Below are positions 17,112-26,827 of a stretch of DNA of 64,000 nt, in pieces (position 1 is the first letter of the stretch; every line of letters begins with the position of its first letter). Where the stretch lies: positions 44,053-108,052 of the forward strand of contig CADEFQ010000006.1 of NCBI GenBank assembly GCA_902826635.1, read 5' to 3'. Position numbers and translations under genes: made by a program. The notes beneath the pieces were generated by a model. That model did no database searches. It was not told where the DNA came from and was given only the letters and a program-made list of their open reading frames with translations. Source of the stretch: an uncultured Pseudomonadota bacterium. Lineage in GTDB: Bacteria > Pseudomonadota > Gammaproteobacteria > Steroidobacterales > Steroidobacteraceae.

Positions 17112-18404
17112 GTGAATAAACTCGTTGTCACTGCCGTTGGCGCGCTGCTCGCCGCGCCGGCTTTCGCCCAGCAGGCGTCCGACGCAGAGACGTTGGCGCA
17201 GCGGATCGACCGCCTCGAGGCGGAGATCGCCTACCTCAAGGACAACGCGAAGGCGAACCGCAAGGAGATCGCGGAGGCGGACGTGGCGCTCGCGAAGCTG
17301 CCCGACATCGAGAAGACCTCCAAGGCCGTCGATTGGGCGAGCAAGATCAAGCTGAAGGGCGACTTCCGCTATCGCCACGAGCAGATCGAGGACGAACTGT
17401 CCTCGTCGCTGACCAACGATCGCACCCGGCATCGTGTGCGCGTGCGCCTCGGTGTCGAGGCGAAAGTGAATGACACGGTCAAGGCCGTCGTCCAGGTCGC
17501 GACCGCGGGCGACGACCGTGATCCGCGCTCGACCAACCAGACACTGGGCGAGGGTTCCAGCCGCAAGGGGCTCGGGCTCGATCTCGCGTACGCCGACTGG
17601 TCGCCGCTGCAGGGACTCAACGTGCAGCTCGGCAAAGTGCCCTATCCGTGGCAGCGTGTCGGCAGCTATTTCTGGGACGGCGATCTGACCTGGGAAGGCG
17701 GCGCCGTCAAGTTCACGCGCGGCGCGTTCTTCGGCAGCGCAATGGGCGCGTGGCTGTCCGAATCCGGTACAGGCGCCGACGCCAGCGTGTTCAGCGGACA
17801 GCTCGGCATCAAGACGACGTTCGGCGACAAGATCGGCTTCACCGGCGCGGTCGGCTACTACGACGTCGGCGCCGTGCAGAACGAGATCACGCTCACGTCC
17901 ACGACCCCGGCCTGCGTCGCCAACAACACGTTCTTCGGCGGCGCCCAGGGCAACCGCACCGAACTCGTGAACGGCTGCCGCCGCCTGCGCGACGACTACA
18001 ACATGATCGAGGCGCTTGCGCAGGTCGACTTCAAGGTCGGCAAGCTGCCGCTCGCGGTTTTCGCCAATTACATCCAGAACCAGGAAGCGGCGGACAACGA
18101 CACCGGCGTCTCGTACGGGCTCACTCTCGGCAAGGCCGGTGATCCGCGCAGCTGGGAGCTGAGCTACGTCTATCAGGACGTGGACCAGAACGCCCAGTTC
18201 GCGCAGTTCGTCGACTCGGACTTCGGCGGCGGCATCACGTTCTCGAAGGGCAGCGTGGTGAAGGCGGCCTACGCGCCCGCGAAGAACTGGACGGTGAATG
18301 CCACGTACCTGATGAACGAGCGCATCCTCGCGGCCGCGGGAGCGACGAACGGCATCTGGCGTGACTATGACCGCCTGCAGCTCGACCTGAACTACAAGTT
18401 CTGA
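17112..18404 (+). CDS. outer-membrane porin, probably phosphate-starvation induced
   Basis: The 430-residue protein has a signal peptide (MNKLVVTAVGALLAAPAFA, cut after AFA), a short coiled coil (AETLAQRIDRLEAEIAYL) and a beta-rich body ending in Phe (LDLNYKF), the outer-membrane assembly signal. DFRYRHEQIEDE and RVRLGVEAKVNDTVKAVV resemble proteobacterial putative-porin families with an N-terminal coiled coil. A Pho-box promoter directly upstream and pstS directly downstream suggest phosphate uptake, as with OprP/OprO, but sequence similarity to OprP is not evident to me. The GTG start is supported by GGAGA upstream. Confidence 0.8.
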   Translation: MNKLVVTAVGALLAAPAFAQQASDAETLAQRIDRLEAEIAYLKDNAKANRKEIAEADVALAKLPDIEKTSKAVDWASKIKLKGDFRYRHEQIEDELSSSLTNDRTRHRVRVRLGVEAKVNDTVKAVVQVATAGDDRDPRSTNQTLGEGSSRKGLGLDLAYADWSPLQGLNVQLGKVPYPWQRVGSYFWDGDLTWEGGAVKFTRGAFFGSAMGAWLSESGTGADASVFSGQLGIKTTFGDKIGFTGAVGYYDVGAVQNEITLTSTTPACVANNTFFGGAQGNRTELVNGCRRLRDDYNMIEALAQVDFKVGKLPLAVFANYIQNQEAADNDTGVSYGLTLGKAGDPRSWELSYVYQDVDQNAQFAQFVDSDFGGGITFSKGSVVKAAYAPAKNWTVNATYLMNERILAAAGATNGIWRDYDRLQLDLNYKF

Positions 18405-18417
18405 GGCCGGGTCGGGG

Positions 18418-18451
18418 CTGTCATAAATCCGTCACCTGACAAACCTATCAT
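18418..18451 (+). promoter_or_regulatory. Pho-box promoter of pstS
   Basis: CTGTCAT (18418-18424), AAAT, CCGTCAC (18429-18435) is nearly a perfect Pho box. TATCAT (18446-18451) follows after ten bases as the -10 hexamer, the spacing known for PhoB-activated promoters. The transcript would start near 18458, and AAGGAAAG before the pstS ATG is the ribosome site. It lies directly after the porin stop. Confidence 0.85.
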
Positions 18452-18479
18452 CGCAGCAGATACAGGAACAAGGAAAGCC

Positions 18480-19487
18480 ATGAAATCCACATCCATATTC
18501 GCCGTCGCCGCCGCCACCGCGGCGATTGCCGCCTTCGGGGTCGCGCCGGCCGACGCCGTCGCACAGCAGGCCATCAAGATCGACGGCTCGAGCACCGTGT
18601 TCCCGATCTCGGAGGCGGTTGCCGAAGAGTTCCAGATCGCCAAGCGCGGCAAGGTCCGCGTCACGGTCGGCATTTCGGGCACCGGCGGCGGCTTCAAGAA
18701 GTTCTGCCGTGGCGAGATCGACATCGCGGACGCCTCGCGCCCGATCAGCAAGTCGGAAATGGACGCCTGCGCCAAGGCCGGCATCGAGTACATCGAACTG
18801 CCGGTGGCGTACGACGCGCTGACCGTGGCGGTGAACCCGAAGAACACCTGGGTCGACTCGATCACGGTGGCCGAGCTCAAGAAGATGTGGGAGCCCGCCG
18901 CGCAGGGCAAGGTCAAGACCTGGAAGGACGTGAACCCGAAGTGGCCGGCGCGGCCGCTTGAGCTGTTCGGTCCGGGCTCCGATTCGGGTACGTTCGACTA
19001 CTTCACCGAAGCCACTGTCGGCAAGTCGAAGTCGAGCCGCGGCGACTACACGGCGAGCGAGGACGACAACGTCCTCGTACAGGGCGTCGAGTCCGACGCG
19101 AACGCGCTCGCGTACTTCGGCTACGCCTACTACGCGCCGAATGCGGCGAAGATGAAGGCGCTCAGGGTCGTCAACTCGAAGGGCCAGCCGGTCGGTCCCT
19201 CGCCGCAGGGCGTGCTCGACGGCTCCTACGAGCCGCTGTCGCGCCCGATCTTCATCTACGTCAGCAAGGCGTCGGCGCGGCGTCCCGAGATCAAGGAGTT
19301 CGTCGAGTTCTATCTCTTGAAGGGCGCGCCGCTGGTCGAGGAAGTGAAGTACGTGCCGCTCGCGCAGGCGTCGTACAGCAGGGCGGTGGCCAACTTCCGC
19401 TCCGGCAAGGTCGGCACCGCGTTCGGTGGCAAGAACGAGGTGGGCCTGACGGTCGAGGAACTGCTTGCGCGCGAAGCCAGGTTCTAA
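18480..19487 (+). CDS. pstS: phosphate ABC transporter, periplasmic binding protein PstS
   Basis: The 335-residue protein has a signal peptide (about residues 1-29, ending VAQQ) and the PstS-family start of mature domain IKIDGSSTVFPISEAVAEEF. SGTGGGFKKFCRGEIDIADASRPI holds the phosphate-binding loop, and GPGSDSGTFDYF the second one. It captures phosphate for PstCA. It is the first gene of pstSCAB-phoU and is preceded by a near-perfect Pho box. Confidence 0.95.
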   Translation: MKSTSIFAVAAATAAIAAFGVAPADAVAQQAIKIDGSSTVFPISEAVAEEFQIAKRGKVRVTVGISGTGGGFKKFCRGEIDIADASRPISKSEMDACAKAGIEYIELPVAYDALTVAVNPKNTWVDSITVAELKKMWEPAAQGKVKTWKDVNPKWPARPLELFGPGSDSGTFDYFTEATVGKSKSSRGDYTASEDDNVLVQGVESDANALAYFGYAYYAPNAAKMKALRVVNSKGQPVGPSPQGVLDGSYEPLSRPIFIYVSKASARRPEIKEFVEFYLLKGAPLVEEVKYVPLAQASYSRAVANFRSGKVGTAFGGKNEVGLTVEELLAREARF

Positions 19488-19501
19488 TCTACTGACAGAT
19501 C

Positions 19502-20425
19502 GTGACGGCCAACAGCAACAATCCTGCGCCGTTCCGCGATTCGATCCGGCGGCGCAGGCTGCGTGACCGCGGCATCGAGGCCCTGCTGCTCGCAGCGGGC
19601 CTCGTTGCCGTCTTCGCGACCCTCGCGATCGTCTGGATTCTGGTCGCCGAGGCACTGCCGTTCTTCGATCACGTGCCGCTGCGGGATTTCCTCACCGACA
19701 CCATGTGGACGCCGCTGTTCGCCGAGCCGCGCTACGGCATCATGCCGCTCGTCGCCGGCACGCTGGTGACGACGTTCGTCGCGCTCGTGGTGGCGATCCC
19801 CGCGGGCACCCTCATCGCGATCTACCTGTCCGAGTTCGCGACACACAGGCTGCGCGAGGCGGTCAAGCCCGCGCTCGAGATGCTGGGTGCGGTGCCCACG
19901 GTCGTCTACGGCTACTTCGCCCTCGTCATGGTGACGCCGTTCCTGCAGAAGCTGATCCCGGGGCTGCCGGGCTTCAACATGCTGTCGGCCGGTCTCGTGA
20001 TCGGCATCATGATCGTGCCGTACGTCGCCTCGGTCAGCGAGGACGCGATGCGGGCGGTGCCGAACTACATGCGCGAGGGCAGCTACGCGATGGGCGCGAC
20101 GCGCTTCCAGACCGCGACGCGCGTCGTCGTGCCCGGCGCGCTGTCCGGCATCGCCGCAGCCTACATACTCGGCATCTCGCGCGCTGTCGGCGAGACGATG
20201 GTGGTGGCGGTGGCGGCGGGCCTGCAGCCGAACCTCACGTGGAACCCGACCGAATCGGCGGCCACGATCACCGCGTTCATCGTGCAGGTGAGCCTCGGCG
20301 ACCTGCCGCACGACAGCATCGGTTACCAGTCGATCTTCGCCGCGGGTCTCGTGCTGCTCGTCATTACGCTCGTGTTCAATATCGCGGGCTTCGCGTTGAC
20401 GCGCCGCTTCCGGGAGGCCTACTGA
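19502..20425 (+). CDS. pstC: phosphate ABC transporter permease PstC
   Basis: The 307-residue protein has six hydrophobic segments and the permease loop EDAMRAVPNYMREGSYAMGATRF that contacts the ATPase PstB. With PstA it forms the inner-membrane channel for phosphate. The GTG start at 19502 lies 14 bases after pstS. Its stop and the pstA start share bases (TGATG). An elongated cytoplasmic N-terminus rich in Arg precedes the first membrane helix. Confidence 0.95.
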   Translation: MTANSNNPAPFRDSIRRRRLRDRGIEALLLAAGLVAVFATLAIVWILVAEALPFFDHVPLRDFLTDTMWTPLFAEPRYGIMPLVAGTLVTTFVALVVAIPAGTLIAIYLSEFATHRLREAVKPALEMLGAVPTVVYGYFALVMVTPFLQKLIPGLPGFNMLSAGLVIGIMIVPYVASVSEDAMRAVPNYMREGSYAMGATRFQTATRVVVPGALSGIAAAYILGISRAVGETMVVAVAAGLQPNLTWNPTESAATITAFIVQVSLGDLPHDSIGYQSIFAAGLVLLVITLVFNIAGFALTRRFREAY

Positions 20426-21360
20426 TGGCGGTCGTGGCCGAAGACCCGTCGCTGTACGCGATCCGCGCCGGTGTCTTGCGGCGCAAGCTGCTCGACAAGG
20501 CGTTCGTGATTCTCGGCCTGCTGGTGCTCGTGGCCGCGCTTGCCGTGCTGCTCGCGCTGTTTCTCGACCTGGTCGTGCAGGGTGCGCCGCGACTCAACTG
20601 GGATTTCATCACTTCATACGCGTCGCGCAAGCCGGAGAAAGCCGGCATCCTTGCCGCCTGGGTCGGCACCTCGCTGGTCATGGTCGTCACGGCCTGCGTC
20701 GCGATGCCGATCGGCGTCGCCGCCGCGATCTACCTCGAGGAATACGCGCCGAAGAACTGGTTCACCGCGATCATCGAGATCAACGTGACGAACCTCGCCG
20801 GAGTGCCGTCGATCATCTACGGCCTGTTGGCGCTCGGCCTCTTCGTCTACAAGTTCAACCTCGGCCAGAGCATCGCGGCAGCGGGCCTGACGCTCGCGCT
20901 GCTGATCCTGCCGATCGTGATCGTCGCGACGCGAGAAGCGGTGCGCGCGGTGCCGCGCTCGATCCGCGAGGCGGCCTATGCGCTCGGCGCAACGCGCTGG
21001 GAAGTGACCGCGCACCACGTGCTGCCGTACTCGATGGGCGGCGTGCTGACCGGCATGATCATCGGCCTGTCGCGCGCGATCGGCGAGACCGCGCCCATCA
21101 TCACGATCGGCGCGCTGTCGTTCATCGCATTCCTGCCGAGCCCGCCGATCACGGGCGAGTTCCCGTTCCTGTCCTTCGCGTGGCTGAAGGATGCGTTCAC
21201 CGCGATGCCGATCCAGATGTTCAACTGGGTCTCGCGGCCGGACCCCGGCTTTCGGATCAACGCAGCGGCGGCCGGCGCGATCCTCCTCGGCATGACGCTG
21301 CTGATGAACGGCGTGGCGATCTGGCTGCGCTACCGCTTCCGCAAGAAGATCAACTGGTGA
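20425..21360 (+). CDS. pstA: phosphate ABC transporter permease PstA
   Basis: The 311-residue membrane protein has six predicted helices. [25 protein letters not shown] and [24 protein letters not shown] are PstA hallmarks, the latter the coupling loop for PstB. The ATG overlaps the pstC stop by one base, and pstB follows after four bases, so PstC, PstA and PstB are made together. Confidence 0.96.
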   Translation: MAVVAEDPSLYAIRAGVLRRKLLDKAFVILGLLVLVAALAVLLALFLDLVVQGAPRLNWDFITSYASRKPEKAGILAAWVGTSLVMVVTACVAMPIGVAAAIYLEEYAPKNWFTAIIEINVTNLAGVPSIIYGLLALGLFVYKFNLGQSIAAAGLTLALLILPIVIVATREAVRAVPRSIREAAYALGATRWEVTAHHVLPYSMGGVLTGMIIGLSRAIGETAPIITIGALSFIAFLPSPPITGEFPFLSFAWLKDAFTAMPIQMFNWVSRPDPGFRINAAAAGAILLGMTLLMNGVAIWLRYRFRKKINW

Positions 21361-21364
21361 CCCG

Positions 21365-22237
21365 ATGCAGACTGAGACCGGAAAATCGGATGTGACGAGC
21401 CCGGCCGGGCGCAGCTTCAGCGGCGATACGCCGTTGCGGGTCGCGATCGACGGCGGGACGAAGACGGTCGCGGCCGCGCCGGTGAAGGCGCGCGCGAGCC
21501 GGCTCGGCTTCCACTACGGCAGCCTGCAAGCGCTGAAGGGCCTCGACATGGAGATCCGCGACAAGCAGGTGACCGCGCTGATCGGTCCTTCGGGTTGCGG
21601 CAAGAGCACCTTCCTGCGCTGCTTCAACCGCATGCACGACCTGACGCCGCTCACGCGCTACGAGGGATCGATCCGTCTCTACCCCGACGACATCGACCTC
21701 GTCTCGAAGGACGTCGATCCGATCGAAGTGCGCATGCGCATCGGCATGGTCTTCCAGAAACCGAATCCGTTTCCGAAGTCGATCTTCGAGAACGTCGCCT
21801 ACGGCCTGCGCGTGCGCGGCCTGCGCTCGAAAGCGCTGATCGAGGAAGAAGTCGAGAAGGCCCTGCGCGACGCCGCGATCTGGGACGAGGTCAAGGATCG
21901 GCTGCAGAGCTCGGGTCTGTCGCTCTCGGGTGGCCAGCAGCAGCGCCTGTGCATTGCGCGCGCGCTCGCGACGAACCCCGAGATGCTGCTTTTCGACGAG
22001 CCGACCTCCGCGCTCGACCCGATCGCGACGGCGCGCATCGAGGAGCTGATCACCGCGCTGCGCGAGCGCGTCACGGTGCTGATCGTCACGCACAACATGC
22101 AGCAGGCGGCGCGCGTGTCGGATTACACCGCGTTCATGTATCTCGGCGAGCTGATAGAGTTCGACGTGACGAGCAAGCTCTTCACGAACCCCGGCAAGAA
22201 GGCGACCGAGGACTACATCACGGGCCGCTATGGCTGA
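21365..22237 (+). CDS. pstB: phosphate ABC transporter ATP-binding protein PstB
   Basis: The 290-residue ATPase has Walker [10 protein letters not shown] (74-82), the PstB-typical [15 protein letters not shown], signature [14 protein letters not shown] and Walker [14 protein letters not shown]. It powers PstCA. About 42 residues precede the ABC domain, more than in E. coli PstB (257 residues), with no recognisable motif. The last eight bases overlap the second phoU. Confidence 0.97.
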   Translation: MQTETGKSDVTSPAGRSFSGDTPLRVAIDGGTKTVAAAPVKARASRLGFHYGSLQALKGLDMEIRDKQVTALIGPSGCGKSTFLRCFNRMHDLTPLTRYEGSIRLYPDDIDLVSKDVDPIEVRMRIGMVFQKPNPFPKSIFENVAYGLRVRGLRSKALIEEEVEKALRDAAIWDEVKDRLQSSGLSLSGGQQQRLCIARALATNPEMLLFDEPTSALDPIATARIEELITALRERVTVLIVTHNMQQAARVSDYTAFMYLGELIEFDVTSKLFTNPGKKATEDYITGRYG

Positions 22238-22928
22238 AGGCGTGACCGGCCTCGACGCCGCGGTACAGGCGCTCAGGCTCGAAGTGCTCGCAATGGGCGG
22301 ACTCGTCGTCGACCAGGTGACGACGGCGGTGCAGGCCCTGCTCGAATACGACCGCGACGCGGCGGATCTCGTGTTCGCGCGCGAGCGGCGGATCAATGCC
22401 TACGACACGGCGATCGAGGCGGCCGGCTTCGAGCTGCTGGCGCGCCAGGCGCCGGTGGCGGGCGATCTGCGCGCGGTGCTCGCGATAGCTCATGCGGTGA
22501 CCGACCTCGAGCGGGCAGGTGACGAGGCGAAGCGCATCGCGCGCTTCGCGCTCGCGACGATGTCTCAGCCCGGTTTCGACCCTGCGGTCGCCGTGCACCG
22601 GCACCTGCGTCACATGGCGCAGCAGTCGGCGCGCATGCTGCGCCTCGCGATCGACGCGCTCGGCCGGGGCGATGCCTCGATTGCGCACGAAGTCGCGCGC
22701 ATGGACCGCGAGATAGACCGCGAGTTCGAGGCGGCACTGCGCGAGCTGATGACGGTCGCGCTCGAGTCACCGCGCCGCATGCGCGCGACGATCGACACCG
22801 TGTTCGCGCTCAAGAGCCTCGAGCGGATCGGCGATCACGCCAAGAATGTGGCGGAACGCGTGGTATTCATCGTCAGCGGGGACGATGTGCGGCATGCCGG
22901 AGCCGCGGCGCGCGCGCCCGCGCTGTGA
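22230..22928 (+). CDS. phoU: phosphate signalling protein PhoU, second copy
   Basis: The 232-residue protein shows the two PhoU repeats, with [14 protein letters not shown] and [17 protein letters not shown]. It overlaps pstB by eight bases, the usual place of phoU at the end of the pst operon. With the phoB-phoR-linked copy this gives the cell two PhoU proteins. Which one signals to PhoR cannot be told from sequence; this one, made with PstB, is the likelier transporter partner. Confidence 0.93.
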   Translation: MAEGVTGLDAAVQALRLEVLAMGGLVVDQVTTAVQALLEYDRDAADLVFARERRINAYDTAIEAAGFELLARQAPVAGDLRAVLAIAHAVTDLERAGDEAKRIARFALATMSQPGFDPAVAVHRHLRHMAQQSARMLRLAIDALGRGDASIAHEVARMDREIDREFEAALRELMTVALESPRRMRATIDTVFALKSLERIGDHAKNVAERVVFIVSGDDVRHAGAAARAPAL

Positions 22929-23010
22929 CCGGAAGGGCTTTCGATATCATGACTTCGGCAAGTGTAGTAGCCGATCCTGCCATGTCGGCGTCGTGAGGGT
23001 GCTCAGGCAC

Positions 23011-23040
23011 GCGGGGGCATCGCCATGGCAATGCCCCCGC
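23011..23040. terminator. perfect GC-rich hairpin between convergent phoU and dapD
   Basis: GCGGGGGCAT (23011-23020) and ATGCCCCCGC (23031-23040) form a perfect ten-base stem with a ten-base loop. It lies between the ends of the pst-phoU operon (plus) and dapD (minus), so it could stop transcripts from both sides. There is no T-run on either side, so it may be a Rho-assisted or 3'-end-protecting stem rather than a textbook terminator. Confidence 0.6.
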
Positions 23041-23075
23041 GGCCCGGCGGCTTCTGGCCGTTCGCCGTTCGCGGC

Positions 23076-23906
<831 letters not shown>

Positions 23907-23942
23907 GGCGCGCTCCAGCGGGGAGCGCGCATCGTGCCCACC

Positions 23943-24521
23943 TCAGCGGCGTGCCGCAACCCAGTCTGAGGAATTGTCACGCCGGCAGGCGCGCAGCGTC
24001 TCGGAGGCGCGGCGGCGACCGTCGTTCGTGCGCAGCTCGTAGTCACGGCAGCGGGCGTCCACGTCACGGATCGGGCGCATCGTGTAATCGACGCGGCTCG
24101 CGGGATTGCGCCACATCACCTGGCTGCCGACCGGGACGAGTTCGAGCGCCTGGCCCACGCACGCACGGTCGTGGTCGTCGATCGCGTCGCCGATTTTCGC
24201 GCCGACCACGCCACCGATGATCGCGCCGACGATCGTCGCGACCGTGCGGTTCTGCGGGCTCGCGGTGCGATTGCCGATCACGGCGCCGGTCACGGCGCCC
24301 ACCGCGCCGAGGATCTGGTCGGAGTTGCAGCGCCCGGAGCGCACGCCGTAGTCCTCCTGCCATTCGACGCCCGTGTACCCGCGGTAGTACGGGTCGTGCT
24401 TCGCGCGCCAGCCATGCGCGGGCGCGTGCGGCGGCGGATCCGCAAAGCTCGGGGCCGCGATGGTGAGGGCGCCGAAAGCGGCGAGCAGCACGGGTACGAG
24501 GCAGGGCATGGAATGTTTCAT
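23943..24521 (-). CDS. secreted glycine-zipper protein of unknown function
   Basis: The 192-residue product has a signal peptide (about residues 1-29, ending SFA), then HDPYYRGYTGVEWQEDYGV. A double glycine zipper follows (ILGAVGAVTGAVIGNRT and VATIVGAIIGGVVGAKIGD, about 68-117), as in Rick_17kDa/SlyB-like envelope proteins that insert hairpins into membranes. The C-terminal part is soluble and Cys/Arg-rich. No lipobox Cys is seen after the signal. Its ATG overlaps the stop of the GGDEF-EAL gene (ATGA), so both are probably translated from one message. Confidence 0.75.
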   Translation of the reverse strand: MKHSMPCLVPVLLAAFGALTIAAPSFADPPPHAPAHGWRAKHDPYYRGYTGVEWQEDYGVRSGRCNSDQILGAVGAVTGAVIGNRTASPQNRTVATIVGAIIGGVVGAKIGDAIDDHDRACVGQALELVPVGSQVMWRNPASRVDYTMRPIRDVDARCRDYELRTNDGRRRASETLRACRRDNSSDWVAARR

Positions 24522-26728
24522 GGGTGCAAGGCTACGCGGGAGGGGTGAACGGGTGCTGAACGGGCTCCACAGTCTGCAATGTCCGCAAGAACCGACTCGA
24601 GGGGCACCGGCGCGCCAAAGGCATACCCTTGCCCGTAGGTGACTCCGAGCGCGCGCAGCCGATCGGCGATCGCGCCGGTCTCGACATATTCCGCCACGGT
24701 ATCGAGGCCGAGCTGCGCGGCGATCTGCAGCACGGCCCGGACCACGCCTTCCGAGCGTTCGTCCGTCAGGAGGTCGCGCACGAACGAGCCGTCGATCTTG
24801 AGGGCCGAGACGGACAGCGATTTCAGATAGGCCAGCGAGGAGAAGCCGGTGCCGAAATCGTCCAAGGCAAACTGCGTCCCGAGCGCGCCCACGCGGTCGA
24901 TGAAGCGCTGCGCGGCCGCGATGTCGGAAATCGCGGCACTTTCCGTGAACTCGAACACGATGAGTTCGGGGGCGGTCGCCGCTCCTTTGAGTGTGGTGCG
25001 AACGAAATCGGCGAAATCCGGCTGCACCAGGGACTGGGCGGAAACGTTGATCGAAAACGCGATGTTGCGCGCCCGCAGCGCGGCGGCGTGTGGGTCGAGG
25101 CTCGCAATCGCACGCTGCACGACCCATCGGTCGAGTTGCGGCAGCAACTGGTAGCGCGTGGCGGCCGAGATGAAGCGCGCCGGCGACACCGGTTCGCCCC
25201 CCGTGTCGCGCATGCGGATCAGGATTTCGTAGCGCCGCGGCCGCGTCGGGTCCCACAGGGACTCGATCGGCTGTGCGTAGAGCATGAAGCGGTTCTGCTC
25301 GAACGCGTCGGTGAGGTCGCGGAAAACCTGCAGGTCGTCGCGGCGCTGCATCAGGCTCGCGTCAGTCTGCGCGAACACTTCGACGCGATTCCTGCCACGG
25401 TCCTTGGCCGCCTTGCACGCCGTTTCGGCCGTCGCGAGTACATGATCCGCCGCATCCCCGGCGGTGGCCGCGGCAACGCCGAAGCTCGCGGTCACGCGCA
25501 GCCCGGTGCGATCGGGTGGCGCGGGCAGGGCCTCGACGGCCTGGCGCGCCGCTTCGGCCCACACGCGGCCCTGGTTCAGCGTGCAGTTGCGCAGCAGCGT
25601 GACGAAGCGGTCGCCCGCGAAGCGGCTCGCCATCTCGATCCGCATGCCCGCGTGGTCACGCCACAGTTTTGCGACGCGCCGCAGGACGTCGTCGCCGGCG
25701 GCGAATCCGAAGAGGTCGTTGGTCACGTGCAACTGGTCGAGATCGCTGTAGACAACGCAGATGTTCGCGCCCGGCGCGGCGAGGACGGCGCGCAGGCGAT
25801 CCTCGAAAACATGGCGCGCAGGCAAACCCGTGAGCGGGTCGTGTTCCATCTCGGTCGCGGCGAGCACCCTCGGAATGATGTGTTCGAGGCGGCGCGCATC
25901 GCGTGGCGAGAGTCGGCGAGCATCGCGCTGCGCGAAGGCCATGATCAATCCGCGGCTCTCGCCGTCGGCGACGATCGGAGCGGCAATCACATTCCATGGC
26001 AGGAGGTCCGATTCGGGCGTCTCGCGCAGCTTGTTGACGATCGTGGTGCGCCGGCGCGCGATGACTTCCTGCGCGAGCGACCCGTGCGCGAGGCGCCGCA
26101 GGGTCTCGAGTTCGGGCGCGGGCAACGGCTTGCGAAGCGCCACGCGCTCGAGCTGACGGTCCGCGAGCCACAGCATCACGCCGTCGCAGCCGAGGTGCGA
26201 TGCGCAGGCATCGAGCGTCGCCTCGAGGCGATCGACGCTGACGTTGCGGCCGGCCTGGCTCGAGGTCGCGAGGAGCCAGCGCAGTTCCGCCGTCTGCTCC
26301 GCGGCCTGCAGGCTCGCGAACCGCTGGCGGCGCAACTGCGCGGCGCCCGCGACGTCGCGCGCGAGCAGCAGCAGCACGGGTCGCAGCGACTGCGCGAGGG
26401 CGGCGCCCTCGGGATCGGAGGCAAGGCGGGATTCAGGACCCACGACGCCGAGCCAGGCGAGCGGCGCCTTGCCTTCGTCGCCAACGGGAAGCAGCAGCCC
26501 GGACGAGGGATCGGACCCACGCGCGAGTGTGCAGGCCGCCGCGACGTCGCGTCGTCGCATGAGGGCGAGCACTTGCTCGAGATGCGCGCGCAGATCGAGT
26601 GCATCGGCGCCGTCTTCGCTCCACCACAGGCGGCCGTCGGGCCCGTACAGCATCACGCGGCGCGTTCGTGCAAACAGCGAGCGCACGATCTGCGCATAGG
26701 GAGCGGCGTCGAAGGGCTGCGCCTGCAA
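24518..26728 (-). CDS. GAF-GGDEF-EAL protein, probable c-di-GMP phosphodiesterase
   Basis: This 736-residue protein has an uncharacterised N-terminal domain (1-140), a GAF-like domain (about 150-290), a GGDEF domain (295-455) and an EAL domain (475-715). The cyclase signature is degraded to AGDRF (371-375), so cyclic-di-GMP synthesis is unlikely. The EAL domain keeps Glu501 (EIL), Asn561, Glu593, Asp623-Asp624, Lys644, Glu680 and Gln700, so hydrolysis of c-di-GMP is plausible. No membrane helix is seen. The downstream glycine-zipper gene overlaps by four bases; dapC ends 99 bases upstream. Confidence 0.88.
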   Translation of the reverse strand: MQAQPFDAAPYAQIVRSLFARTRRVMLYGPDGRLWWSEDGADALDLRAHLEQVLALMRRRDVAAACTLARGSDPSSGLLLPVGDEGKAPLAWLGVVGPESRLASDPEGAALAQSLRPVLLLLARDVAGAAQLRRQRFASLQAAEQTAELRWLLATSSQAGRNVSVDRLEATLDACASHLGCDGVMLWLADRQLERVALRKPLPAPELETLRRLAHGSLAQEVIARRRTTIVNKLRETPESDLLPWNVIAAPIVADGESRGLIMAFAQRDARRLSPRDARRLEHIIPRVLAATEMEHDPLTGLPARHVFEDRLRAVLAAPGANICVVYSDLDQLHVTNDLFGFAAGDDVLRRVAKLWRDHAGMRIEMASRFAGDRFVTLLRNCTLNQGRVWAEAARQAVEALPAPPDRTGLRVTASFGVAAATAGDAADHVLATAETACKAAKDRGRNRVEVFAQTDASLMQRRDDLQVFRDLTDAFEQNRFMLYAQPIESLWDPTRPRRYEILIRMRDTGGEPVSPARFISAATRYQLLPQLDRWVVQRAIASLDPHAAALRARNIAFSINVSAQSLVQPDFADFVRTTLKGAATAPELIVFEFTESAAISDIAAAQRFIDRVGALGTQFALDDFGTGFSSLAYLKSLSVSALKIDGSFVRDLLTDERSEGVVRAVLQIAAQLGLDTVAEYVETGAIADRLRALGVTYGQGYAFGAPVPLESVLADIADCGARSAPVHPSRVALHP

Positions 26729-26827
26729 GCCTCACCTCCTGTGGGGGCGGAATATGACAAGCGTATTCTGCGGCCGTGCCACCGAGGGGAGCCGAGACGC
26801 ACATCACGGTCCCGGCAGGGCGGTCGT

